Positions 1 through 5,276 of a stretch of 8,449 bases of DNA are shown here, piece after piece. Under the pieces are notes generated by a model. The model was given only the letters and a program-made list of their open reading frames with translations. It was not told the origin of the DNA and ran no database searches. The position numbers were made by a program, and so were the translations under genes. This DNA is from Burkholderiales bacterium. Lineage in GTDB: Bacteria; Pseudomonadota; Gammaproteobacteria; Burkholderiales; CAIKXV01. The stretch covers positions 1 through 8,449 of the forward strand of contig JAIENF010000770.1 of the NCBI GenBank assembly GCA_019751575.1. Direction: 5' to 3'. Position 1 is the stretch's first letter. Each line of letters opens with the position of its first letter.

Positions 1-147
1 CGCATCTACGTGCATGTCGCGCGCGGCGAAGTCGTCGTGAACGGGCAGTCGTTGTCGGCCGGCGATGCCCTGAAGGCCGAGGGCGAGCATGAACTGGTGC
101 TCGAGCAGGGACGAACTGCCGAGGTGCTGGTGTTCGACCTGCCATGA
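1..147 (+). CDS. Pirin-family protein (YhhW-type), C-terminal 48 residues only
   Basis: This is the 3' end of a gene that starts before the window. Frame 1 reads RIYVHVARGEVVVNG at its start and ends AEVLVFDLP followed by TGA at 145-147. A beta-rich pattern of a short 'V-x-RGEV-x-VNG' strand, a turn with 'L-x-AGDA' and a final 'AEVLVFDL' strand is typical of the C-terminal cupin of short bacterial pirins such as E. coli YhhW, some of which have quercetinase activity. The metal-binding His/Glu residues of pirins lie in the N-terminal cupin, which is outside the window, so activity cannot be judged. The next gene on the same strand encodes a DoxX-type protein, a neighbour often seen beside pirins (family knowledge). 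The family call rests on this short tail only. Confidence 0.72.
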   Translation, partial: RIYVHVARGEVVVNGQSLSAGDALKAEGEHELVLEQGRTAEVLVFDLP

Positions 148-183
148 ACCTTCGCTCCGACCGGCGGCCTCGATGCGTGGCAC

Positions 184-200
184 GACCGGTCGGACCGGTC
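184..200. repeat. Inverted/direct repeat GACCGGTC-G-GACCGGTC downstream of the pirin gene
   Basis: The palindromic octamer GACCGGTC occurs twice (184-191 and 193-200), separated by one G, so the element is both a direct and an inverted repeat. As RNA it can form a 6-bp GACCGG/CCGGTC stem with a 5-nt TCGGA loop. It begins 36 nt after the pirin stop. No T-tract follows, so it is not a canonical intrinsic terminator; it could be a protein-binding site or a transcript-end hairpin. Confidence 0.4.
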
Positions 201-230
201 CCCGGGTTCCCGCGAGATCCCACGCGCGGT

Positions 231-264
231 GCGCTGCGGTAACATCGCGCCGCTGCCGCAGCGC
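231..264. repeat. 9-bp inverted repeat upstream of the DoxX gene
   Basis: GCGCTGCGG (231-239) and CCGCAGCGC (256-264) are perfect reverse complements around a 16-nt spacer. The repeat ends 37 nt before the TTG start of the DoxX-type gene. It could form a hairpin in a pirin-doxX read-through transcript or mark a control site. In DNA this GC-rich, GC-only arms of this length can also arise by chance. Confidence 0.35.
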
Positions 265-301
265 GGGCGGCATTCCTGCAGTGCGACCCCAGGGAGACAC
301 G

Positions 302-754
302 TTGAAACCCCAGAACGCCCCCGAGCAGCGCAGCGGCTTCGTTTCCCGGTATGGTCCCCTGATCGCCCGCCTGCTGTTCGCGCCCATCCTGATCGGCTAT
401 GCGGCGATGAAGGTGCGCGCGCTGATGGGCAGCGTGCAGGCCGATGCGCTCCAGGCGTTCCCGATGGCGCAGGTGGCGCTGTACGTCACGATCCTGATCG
501 AGTTCGCCGGCGGGCTGATGCTGGTGATCGGCTACCGGGCCAGGCTCGCGGCAGGGGTGCTGGTGGTTTTCTTCCTCGGCGTGACCTCGCTGATGGTGCC
601 GATGGTCGGCACGCCAGGCGGCCTGGGCATGGCCTACGTCGACCAGATCGTGAAGAACCTCGCGCTGATCGGCGGGTTGCTGCTGCTGGCGGTGCACGGG
701 GCCGGTCCGATCAGCCTGGATGCGTGGCGCGAGCGGGCTGCCGGCAGGCAGTAG
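302..754 (+). CDS. DoxX-family membrane protein (150 aa)
   Basis: A four-helix inner-membrane protein. Hydrophobic segments lie at about residues 19-38 (ARLLFAPILIGYAAMK), 58-78 (VALYVTILIEFAGGLMLVIG), 80-101 and 112-132. The pattern 'RLLFAPILIGYAAMK', 'E-FAGGLMLVIGYRAR-AA' and 'KNLALIGGLLLLAVHGAGPISLD' matches DoxX/YphA-like proteins. Members have been linked to thiol/redox or sulfur chemistry, but most have no known function, and none can be assigned here. The start is taken as TTG at 302-304 because AGGGAG at 291-296 lies 5 nt upstream and no in-frame ATG occurs before the first helix. An upstream in-frame ORF start at 89 would overlap the pirin gene and add a non-membrane Arg-rich stretch, so it was rejected. 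The gene follows the pirin gene by 154 nt and converges with dctM, leaving 10 nt between the stops. Confidence 0.85.
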   Translation: MKPQNAPEQRSGFVSRYGPLIARLLFAPILIGYAAMKVRALMGSVQADALQAFPMAQVALYVTILIEFAGGLMLVIGYRARLAAGVLVVFFLGVTSLMVPMVGTPGGLGMAYVDQIVKNLALIGGLLLLAVHGAGPISLDAWRERAAGRQ

Positions 755-764
755 GGCCGGGTGT

Positions 765-2345
765 TCAGCCGTAGATCACCTTCGGCAGCCAGGTCGCCAG
801 CGCGGGGAAGTACCAGACCAGGAAGATGCACACCACCTGGATTGCGACGAACGGACTGACCCCGTGGTAGATGTCGCCGGTGGTCACCTCGGGTGGCGCG
901 ACCCCGCGCAGGTAGAACAGCGAGAATCCGAACGGTGGCGTGAGGTAGCTGGTCTGCAGGTTGATGCCGATCAGGATCGCGAGCCAGACCGGATCGACAT
1001 CCATCTTCAGCAGCACCGGAGCGGCCAGCGTCACCACGATGAAGATGATCTCGAACGGGTCGAGGAAGAACCCGAGCACGAAGATGATCGCCATCACCAC
1101 GAACAGTGCGCCATCGGCTCCGCCGGGCATCGCATTCAGGAACTCGTGCACCAGGTTCTCGCCGCCCAGGCGGGAGAACACCATCGAGAACACGCTGGCG
1201 CCGAAGAAGATCACGAACACCATGCCGGTGATCACCAGGCTCGAGGTGCCGGTCTCGGTCAGTGAACGGATGCACTGCGCGCGGGTGCCGCGCAGCAGCA
1301 GCGCCCAGGCGAGCAGCCCGACCATCAGCACCACCGCCAGCGTGAGCAGGCCGAGCGCACCGGCGACCAGATCGACGATCGCGAGCAGCGCCAGCAACGC
1401 GATCCAGAACCAGAAGTTGAAACGCTCGACCCGTTCCGGCGACAGGCTGCGCGAGTACCACTCCGACAGCATGCGGACCAGCATCAGCACCAGCGCACCG
1501 ACTGCGCCAACCGACGCGGACTCGGTCGGGGTCGACACGCCGGCGATGATCGAACCGAGCACCGCGACGATCAGCAGCAGCGGCGGTACCAGTGCGATCA
1601 CCACGCGGCGCGGCAGCGACGCCTTCTGGGCCGCATCGAGCACCAGCGCGGGTGCGGTATGCGGCAGGAAGAACGCGCGGCCGCCCACCCAGAGGATGTA
1701 GAGGCCGGCGAGCAGCAGCCCGGGCAGGAAGGCACCCGCGAACAGGTCGCCGACCGACAGCGTCTCGGGCTGGAAGTTGCCCTTGGCCATCTGGGCCTGG
1801 CTGTAGGCGCTCTGCAGCACCACCGCCAGCACCACCAGCACGGTGGACGGCGGGATGATCTGGCCGAGCGTGCCCGAGGCGCAGATCAGGCCGCTCGCCA
1901 TCCGCTTGTCGTAGCCGGCAGCGAGCATCGAGGGCAGGCTGATCAGGCCCATGGTCACCACCGTCGCGCCGACGATGCCGGTGGATGCCGCGAGCAGCGT
2001 GGCGACGATGATCGCCGAGATGCCCAGCCCACCACGCACCGGGCCGAACAGCTGGCCCATCGTGGTCAGCAGGTCTTCCGCGATCTTCGAGCGTTCCAGC
2101 AGCACGCCCATCACCACGAACAATGGCACCGCGATCAGCACGTCGTTGGTGAGGATGCCCCAGTAGCGCAGCGGCAGGGAGTTGAAGTAGCTCAGGTCGA
2201 ATACGCCCAGCGACCAGCCGAGCACCGCGAACAGCACGGCGATACCGGGCAGCGTGAACGCGACCGGATAGCCGAGCATCAGGATGAACACGATCGAGGC
2301 GAACAGCGCGACCGCGAGGATCTCGCCGAGCAGGATCGGGTCCAT
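765..2345 (-). CDS. dctM: TRAP transporter large permease subunit, DctM type (526 aa, with extra membrane insertion)
   Basis: The large membrane subunit of a tripartite ATP-independent periplasmic (TRAP) transporter, which carries out ion-gradient-driven uptake of organic acids delivered by DctP. Family landmarks seen: AVPLFVVMG (72-80), LAASTGIVGA followed by SLPSMLAAGYD (118-146), the first hairpin motif ASGTLGQIIPPS (156-167), STPTESASVGAVGA (271-284) and the second hairpin region LQTSYLTPPFGFSLFYLRG (463-481). Hydrophobic helices run nearly end to end. At 526 aa it is about 90-100 residues longer than the usual ~430. The extra length includes residues about 291-357: a charged stretch (EWYSRSLSPERVERFN) followed by two more hydrophobic segments, inserted after the TPTE motif. 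Its ATG (2343-2345) shares one base with the dctQ stop (TGATG), indicating translational coupling. The symbol is a family name and does not imply C4-dicarboxylate transport. Confidence 0.96.
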   Translation of the reverse strand: MDPILLGEILAVALFASIVFILMLGYPVAFTLPGIAVLFAVLGWSLGVFDLSYFNSLPLRYWGILTNDVLIAVPLFVVMGVLLERSKIAEDLLTTMGQLFGPVRGGLGISAIIVATLLAASTGIVGATVVTMGLISLPSMLAAGYDKRMASGLICASGTLGQIIPPSTVLVVLAVVLQSAYSQAQMAKGNFQPETLSVGDLFAGAFLPGLLLAGLYILWVGGRAFFLPHTAPALVLDAAQKASLPRRVVIALVPPLLLIVAVLGSIIAGVSTPTESASVGAVGALVLMLVRMLSEWYSRSLSPERVERFNFWFWIALLALLAIVDLVAGALGLLTLAVVLMVGLLAWALLLRGTRAQCIRSLTETGTSSLVITGMVFVIFFGASVFSMVFSRLGGENLVHEFLNAMPGGADGALFVVMAIIFVLGFFLDPFEIIFIVVTLAAPVLLKMDVDPVWLAILIGINLQTSYLTPPFGFSLFYLRGVAPPEVTTGDIYHGVSPFVAIQVVCIFLVWYFPALATWLPKVIYG

Positions 2346-2887
2346 CAGGCGGCGCCTCCGGATTCCGCCGGTCGGATGCGAAGCGCCACCAGCGACCGGC
2401 ATACGAGCGAGACGCCCTGAAGTCCGACCAGCGCGACGAAAACCAGGAAGGTGCCCTTGAGCAGGTAGAGCCGCGGCAACCCGTCCGCATACTGCGAGGC
2501 CTCGTTCATCTTCAGCGAACTGGCGAAGAACGGCCAGCCGTAGGCAGCCATCATCCAGAGGAAGGGCGCCATGAACACGAAGGTGCCGAACAGGTCGACC
2601 ATCGCCTTGTGGCGCGCCGACATGCGGGCATAGAACATGTCGATGCGCACGAAGCCGCCCTTGAGCAGGCAATAGCCGGCGCCGAACATGATCGCCGCCG
2701 CATGCGTCCACATGTAAAGCTCCTGCAGCCAGGTCATGCCGACGCCCAGCGCATAACGCAGGTAGACGGTGGCGAAGCAGATCACCACCGTCGCCAGGAA
2801 CAGCACGGCGGTGGTGCGGCCGATGCGGTCGTTCAGGGCGTCGATCGCATCGGCGGCGCCGAGCAGCAGGGTGTCAGTACGGGACAT
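2345..2887 (-). CDS. dctQ: TRAP transporter small permease subunit, DctQ type (180 aa)
   Basis: The four-helix small membrane subunit that pairs with DctM. Hydrophobic segments lie at about 25-45, 55-77, 97-120 and 144-168. The conserved region RYALGVGMTWLQELYMW (44-60), with the family Glu at 56, is followed by GAGYCLLKGGFVRIDMFYARMS (69-90). The usual family 'HVRID' appears here as FVRID. The start is chosen at ATG 2887 because the protein then begins with a normal short polar leader (MSRTD). A GTG at 2908 is in frame and overlaps the dctP stop as GTGA, so a coupled start seven codons upstream is possible. Neither start has a strong Shine-Dalgarno sequence. It lies between dctP and dctM on one transcript. 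Confidence 0.93.
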   Translation of the reverse strand: MSRTDTLLLGAADAIDALNDRIGRTTAVLFLATVVICFATVYLRYALGVGMTWLQELYMWTHAAAIMFGAGYCLLKGGFVRIDMFYARMSARHKAMVDLFGTFVFMAPFLWMMAAYGWPFFASSLKMNEASQYADGLPRLYLLKGTFLVFVALVGLQGVSLVCRSLVALRIRPAESGGAA

Positions 2888-2904
2888 GCCGCCGGCGGCG
2901 CAGG

Positions 2905-4017
2905 TCACACATACTTGAACTTCAGCGACCGGGCATTGAACATCGCGCGGTCGGAGACTTCGGTCAGCGCGGATGTCGTGTTGCGCGCGGCGAAATAGGC
3001 ATCGAAGATCTTCCGGCCGAGCGGATCGAGCTTGGCGCGCTCATCGACCAGCAGTTCGCCGGCTGCCGTGCCCAGCGCGGTGAGGATCTCGTCGGGCAGG
3101 CGCAGGAACTTGATCCCGTGCTTCTGGCGCAGCGTGTCGGAGGCGCGTGCGTTGATCCAGTTGTACTCGGCCAGCATGTCCTGGTGGCACGACTGGCAGG
3201 CGTGTTCGACGATCGCCTTCAGCGACGGCGACAGTGCGTTCCAGGCCTTCTGGCTGATGATCGCCTGCTGGATCGCGCCCTGCTTCTGGATGCCAGGCCA
3301 GTAGTAGAACTTGCACACCTGGTGGAAGCCGAGCGCCATGTCGTTGGCCGGCCCGGTGAACTCGGCGGCATCGAGCGCGCCCGACTGCAGCGCGGGGAAC
3401 ACGTCCCCCGGCGCCATCAGCGTCGGCACTGCGCCGACGCGGCGGATCATCTCCGCACCCAGGCCCGGCATGCGCATGCGCACGCCCTTCAGGTCGGCGA
3501 CGGTGCGCAGTTCCTTCTTGAACCAGCCGAACGGCGGCGTGCCGATGTTGCCGACCGCGAAGCTCTTCAGGCCGAACTGCGCGGACAGCTCGTCCCACAG
3601 TTCCTGGCCGCCGCCGTACTCGAGCCAGGCGACGTGCTCGGTGTAGCTCATGCCGAACGGCGCACTGAAGAAGTAGCCGAACGCGCGATGCTTGCCCAGA
3701 TGGAAGCCGGGGGTGTCGTGCGCCATCTCGGCGGTGCCGTTCTGCACCGCCTCGAAGGTCTGCAGGCCGGGCACCAGCTCGCCGGCGGCGAACACGCGCA
3801 CCGTGAGCCGGCCCTCGGACATCTGGGTGATGCGCTGGGCGAGGCGTTCCGCGCCGGTGCCCAGGCCCGGCAGCCCCTTCGGCCATGCGGTGACCATCCG
3901 CCACTCGATCCGGCCCTGGCTGATCGCCGGCGCGGACACGGTTGCAGCGGCCGTGGTGGCCGCTGCAAGGACTGCCGCCTTGCCGGCGGACTTGTTGAGG
4001 AAGGAGCGACGGTTCAT
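2905..4017 (-). CDS. dctP: TRAP transporter substrate-binding protein, DctP family (TakP/FcbT1-like), Tat-exported (370 aa)
   Basis: The periplasmic receptor of the TRAP system. The N-terminus MNRRSFLNKSAGKAAVLAAA has a twin-arginine motif (RRSFL, 3-7), an Ala-rich hydrophobic core and a likely cleavage site near APAISQ (29-34), so it is probably exported folded by Tat. The mature part follows the TakP/mannitol-chloroaromatic subgroup: WRMVTAWPKGLPGLGTGAERLA (39-60), GRLTVRVFAAGELVP, GTAEMAHDTPGF, and KGVRMRMPGLGAEMIRRVG (177-195), whose Arg182 fits the family's carboxylate-binding Arg. Next comes DAAEFTGPANDMALGF (216-231). TakP binds 2-oxoacids with Na+ at this last region and usually has Glu-Trp there; this protein has Glu-Phe. 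Residues 274-278 are CQSCH, a haem-c type CxxCH motif, unusual for this family. The start ATG 4015-4017 has GGAGA 5 nt upstream. The ligand is unknown; a 2-oxo or similar organic acid is the inference. Confidence 0.95.
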   Translation of the reverse strand: MNRRSFLNKSAGKAAVLAAATTAAATVSAPAISQGRIEWRMVTAWPKGLPGLGTGAERLAQRITQMSEGRLTVRVFAAGELVPGLQTFEAVQNGTAEMAHDTPGFHLGKHRAFGYFFSAPFGMSYTEHVAWLEYGGGQELWDELSAQFGLKSFAVGNIGTPPFGWFKKELRTVADLKGVRMRMPGLGAEMIRRVGAVPTLMAPGDVFPALQSGALDAAEFTGPANDMALGFHQVCKFYYWPGIQKQGAIQQAIISQKAWNALSPSLKAIVEHACQSCHQDMLAEYNWINARASDTLRQKHGIKFLRLPDEILTALGTAAGELLVDERAKLDPLGRKIFDAYFAARNTTSALTEVSDRAMFNARSLKFKYV

Positions 4018-4043
4018 GCGGGTCTCCGGTGGGGTGGGGTGGT

Positions 4044-4367
4044 TCAGCCGCGCGGCGCAGCCATCGGCTCGACCGTGCCGCGTGCGTTGTCGGTGAGAGC
4101 GAACACGGTGAAGAATTCGATCTCCGGCGCCATGCCGTAGCGCTCGACGATGCCGTCGTGCCAGGGGCCGGTGTAGAACGCCTTCGCCGCGTCCAGCGAC
4201 TGCCACTGGTAGACGCCGCCGGCGGTGCCCGACTCGCTCCAGATGAAGTGCTTGCTGATCAGCCCCGGCACTTCCCTGAAGCCCGGCGCGATCATGTTGA
4301 AGTGGGCCAGGCAGGCGTCATGGTCGATCGACGGCGGCAGGCGGTAGCGGACGATGGCGGTGATCAT
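4044..4367 (-). CDS. YdhR-like monooxygenase-family / dimeric alpha-beta barrel protein (107 aa)
   Basis: A small cytosolic protein beginning MITAIVRYRLPPSIDHD. The features PGLISKHFIWSESGTAGGVYQW (33-54), then SLDAAKAFYTGPWHDGIVERYG and IEFFTVFALTDN, match the ferredoxin-like dimeric barrel group annotated as putative monooxygenase YdhR. Length fits the roughly 100-residue family. No catalytic residues can be assigned and many members have no proven oxygenase activity. The start is ATG 4365-4367 with GAGG 7 nt upstream; longer upstream readings in this frame cross the promoter region and the divergent gntR gene and are not credible. It is the first gene of the minus-strand operon, 26 nt before dctP, so it is likely co-expressed with the transporter and may act on the imported compound or its product. 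Confidence 0.82.
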   Translation of the reverse strand: MITAIVRYRLPPSIDHDACLAHFNMIAPGFREVPGLISKHFIWSESGTAGGVYQWQSLDAAKAFYTGPWHDGIVERYGMAPEIEFFTVFALTDNARGTVEPMAAPRG

Positions 4368-4398
4368 GGACGGGCCTCGACGGTCGGCGAACGGTGCA

Positions 4399-4408
4399 TT
4401 TTGTATAT
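4399..4408 (+). promoter_or_regulatory. Candidate GntR operator half, copy 1 (TTTTGTATAT)
   Basis: TTTTGTATAT matches TTTCGTATAT, present on the opposite strand at 4517-4508, at 9 of 10 positions. It lies 31 nt upstream of the YdhR-like start at 4367 and overlaps a possible -10 box (TATGAT). FadR/FCD-type regulators often bind short AT-centred sites containing GTAT/ATAC, which fits. Binding is inferred, not shown. Confidence 0.45.
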
Positions 4409-4474
4409 GATGTGATCCAACGTGGTGCACGGAAGGCACGGTTTTGTGTCCGGCAGCGCGGTTTAAGGCCTGTT

Positions 4475-4489
4475 CATGCAAGACGCATG
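4475..4489. repeat. 5-5-5 inverted repeat CATGC-AAGAC-GCATG upstream of gntR
   Basis: CATGC (4475-4479) and GCATG (4485-4489) are perfect reverse complements around AAGAC. The architecture (15 bp, 5-nt spacer) equals that of the palindrome at 4503-4517, with centres 28 bp apart, but the sequence differs. It could be a second regulator's site or chance. Confidence 0.3.
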
Positions 4490-4502
4490 CCGACTGGCCG
4501 GT

Positions 4503-4517
4503 TTTCGATATACGAAA
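4503..4517. promoter_or_regulatory. Candidate GntR operator, palindrome TTTCG-ATATA-CGAAA
   Basis: A perfect inverted repeat with 5-nt arms around ATATA, ending 22 nt before the gntR ATG at 4540. Read on the minus strand it contains TTTCGTATAT, the same motif as copy 1 near the TRAP operon. Its place just ahead of the regulator's start would suit autorepression. The AT-rich centre flanked by G/C fits FadR-subfamily operators in general form; the exact motif is inferred. Confidence 0.5.
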
Positions 4518-4539
4518 GGCTGGTGACGGTGGACCTCCG

Positions 4540-5217
4540 ATGACCCCGCGCGAACCGGTCGAACGCCTGTCGGTCGATGCCGTCGCCGACGCGCTGCGCG
4601 CCGACATCCTGCGCGGCACGATCGCCGTCGGCGAAGCGCTGCGGCAGGAAACGCTCGCCCAGCGCTTCGGGGTCAGCCACATCCCGGTCCGCGAGGCGCT
4701 GCGCCAGCTCGCGGCCGAGGGGCTGGTGTCGATCCGGCCCAACCGCGGCGCGGTGGTGGCCAGCCTGTCCCCGGACGAGGCGACCGAACTGCTGGAGATC
4801 CGCTGCACGCTCGAGACGCAGCTGGTGCGCTGGGCGCTGCCGCAGGCGGACGCCGACATCCATGCCCGCGCGGCCGACAGCCTCGACCTGTCCGAGCGCA
4901 CCGCCGATGTCGACCGCTGGATGGAACACAACTGGACCTTCCACAGCACGCTGTACGAACGCGCCGGCCGGCCGCGCATGGTGTCGATGATCCGCACGCT
5001 GAACAACCAGATCGACCGCTTCATCCGGGTGCTGCTCAGCCGGTCGGACTACCGCTATCGCGCGCAGGAGGAGCATCACGCGATCCTCGCCGCGTACCGG
5101 CTCGGCAACGAGGTGGCGGTGTGCAGCCTGCTCGGGCAGCACCTGCTCGATACGTCGAAGCAGCTGGCGGCGGTGATCGAGCAGGGGAATGCCGGCCTGC
5201 CGCCGGGTGGACGCTAG
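4540..5217 (+). CDS. GntR-family transcriptional regulator, FadR/FCD subfamily (225 aa)
   Basis: A DNA-binding regulator with an N-terminal winged helix-turn-helix at about residues 10-75. It shows VADALRADILRGTIAVGEALRQ, then LAQRFGVSHIPVREALRQLAAEGLV (39-63) and a wing at RPNRGAVVA (67-74); 'VS-x-x-PVREALRQL-x-x-EGLV' is the hallmark of GntR proteins. The C-terminal FCD ligand domain (about 80-210) has NWTFHSTLYERAGRP (131-145), EEHHAIL (177-183) and GQHLLDT (199-205). The His residues in these motifs (135, 179/180, 201) fit the metal/ligand site of FCD domains, which commonly bind organic acids. The ATG at 4540 gives the usual N-terminus, with only a weak GGTGG 7 nt upstream; the in-frame extension from 4444 runs through the operator region. 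It is divergent from the TRAP operon and 55 nt ahead of amaB, so it likely controls both. The ligand is unknown. Confidence 0.93.
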   Translation: MTPREPVERLSVDAVADALRADILRGTIAVGEALRQETLAQRFGVSHIPVREALRQLAAEGLVSIRPNRGAVVASLSPDEATELLEIRCTLETQLVRWALPQADADIHARAADSLDLSERTADVDRWMEHNWTFHSTLYERAGRPRMVSMIRTLNNQIDRFIRVLLSRSDYRYRAQEEHHAILAAYRLGNEVAVCSLLGQHLLDTSKQLAAVIEQGNAGLPPGGR

Positions 5218-5243
5218 AATCGTCCGCAACGGAGGGCGAGGCG

Positions 5244-5276
5244 ATGAGGATGGCAATCAGCGGGGTGGTGCAATGA
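5244..5276 (+). CDS. Possible 10-codon leader ORF coupled to amaB
   Basis: ATG at 5244-5246 opens MRMAISGVVQ and stops at TGA 5274-5276. The stop overlaps the amaB ATG as ATGA. A strong Shine-Dalgarno sequence, GGAGG (5231-5235), lies 8 nt before this ATG, better than the GGGGTGG just ahead of amaB itself. The arrangement suggests ribosomes may enter here and re-initiate at amaB. The peptide is not rich in any one amino acid, so classical attenuation is not indicated. It may be only a fortuitous reading frame. Confidence 0.3.
   Translation: MRMAISGVVQ

Larger units (their letters stand above)
4368..4539. promoter_or_regulatory. Divergent control region between the TRAP operon and gntR-amaB
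   Basis: These 172 nt separate the two divergent starts and are clearly more AT-rich than the flanking genes. They hold the operator-like motifs at 4399-4408 and 4503-4517 and a second 5-5-5 inverted repeat at 4475-4489. A TATGAT at 4406-4411 resembles a -10 box for rightward transcription, but its -35 is poor; no convincing sigma-70 promoter for the leftward operon was found by eye. Small GntR regulators commonly bind their own divergent promoter region, so this is the natural site of control for both transcripts (inference). Confidence 0.7.

Noticed and set aside
738..770. Possible bidirectional terminator between doxX and dctM
   Set aside because: Only a short CTGCCGGCAG palindrome inside the doxX coding end was seen, with no T-tract on either strand; not enough to call a terminator.
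1659..2420. 253-codon plus-strand frame antisense to dctM
   Set aside because: The product is dominated by His, Gln, Arg, Asp and Glu, the mirror image of a hydrophobic membrane protein, with no motif; it is a shadow of dctM.
634..2490. 618-codon minus-strand open frame overlapping dctM in another frame
   Set aside because: Its translation is Arg/Gly/Ala/Asp-rich low-complexity sequence with no family resemblance, while the overlapping dctM frame carries all the TRAP motifs. Long antisense and out-of-frame readings are expected in GC-rich coding DNA.
3118..4140. 340-codon plus-strand frame antisense to dctP
   Set aside because: No domain signal, and it runs through the Tat signal coding region and the dctP promoter-proximal gap; it is a shadow of dctP.
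4368..5024. Longer N-terminal extension of the YdhR-like protein in the same minus-strand frame
   Set aside because: The extension is a Ser/Arg-rich shadow of gntR and would cover the divergent promoter region. ATG 4367 has a good ribosome site and gives the family-like N-terminus.
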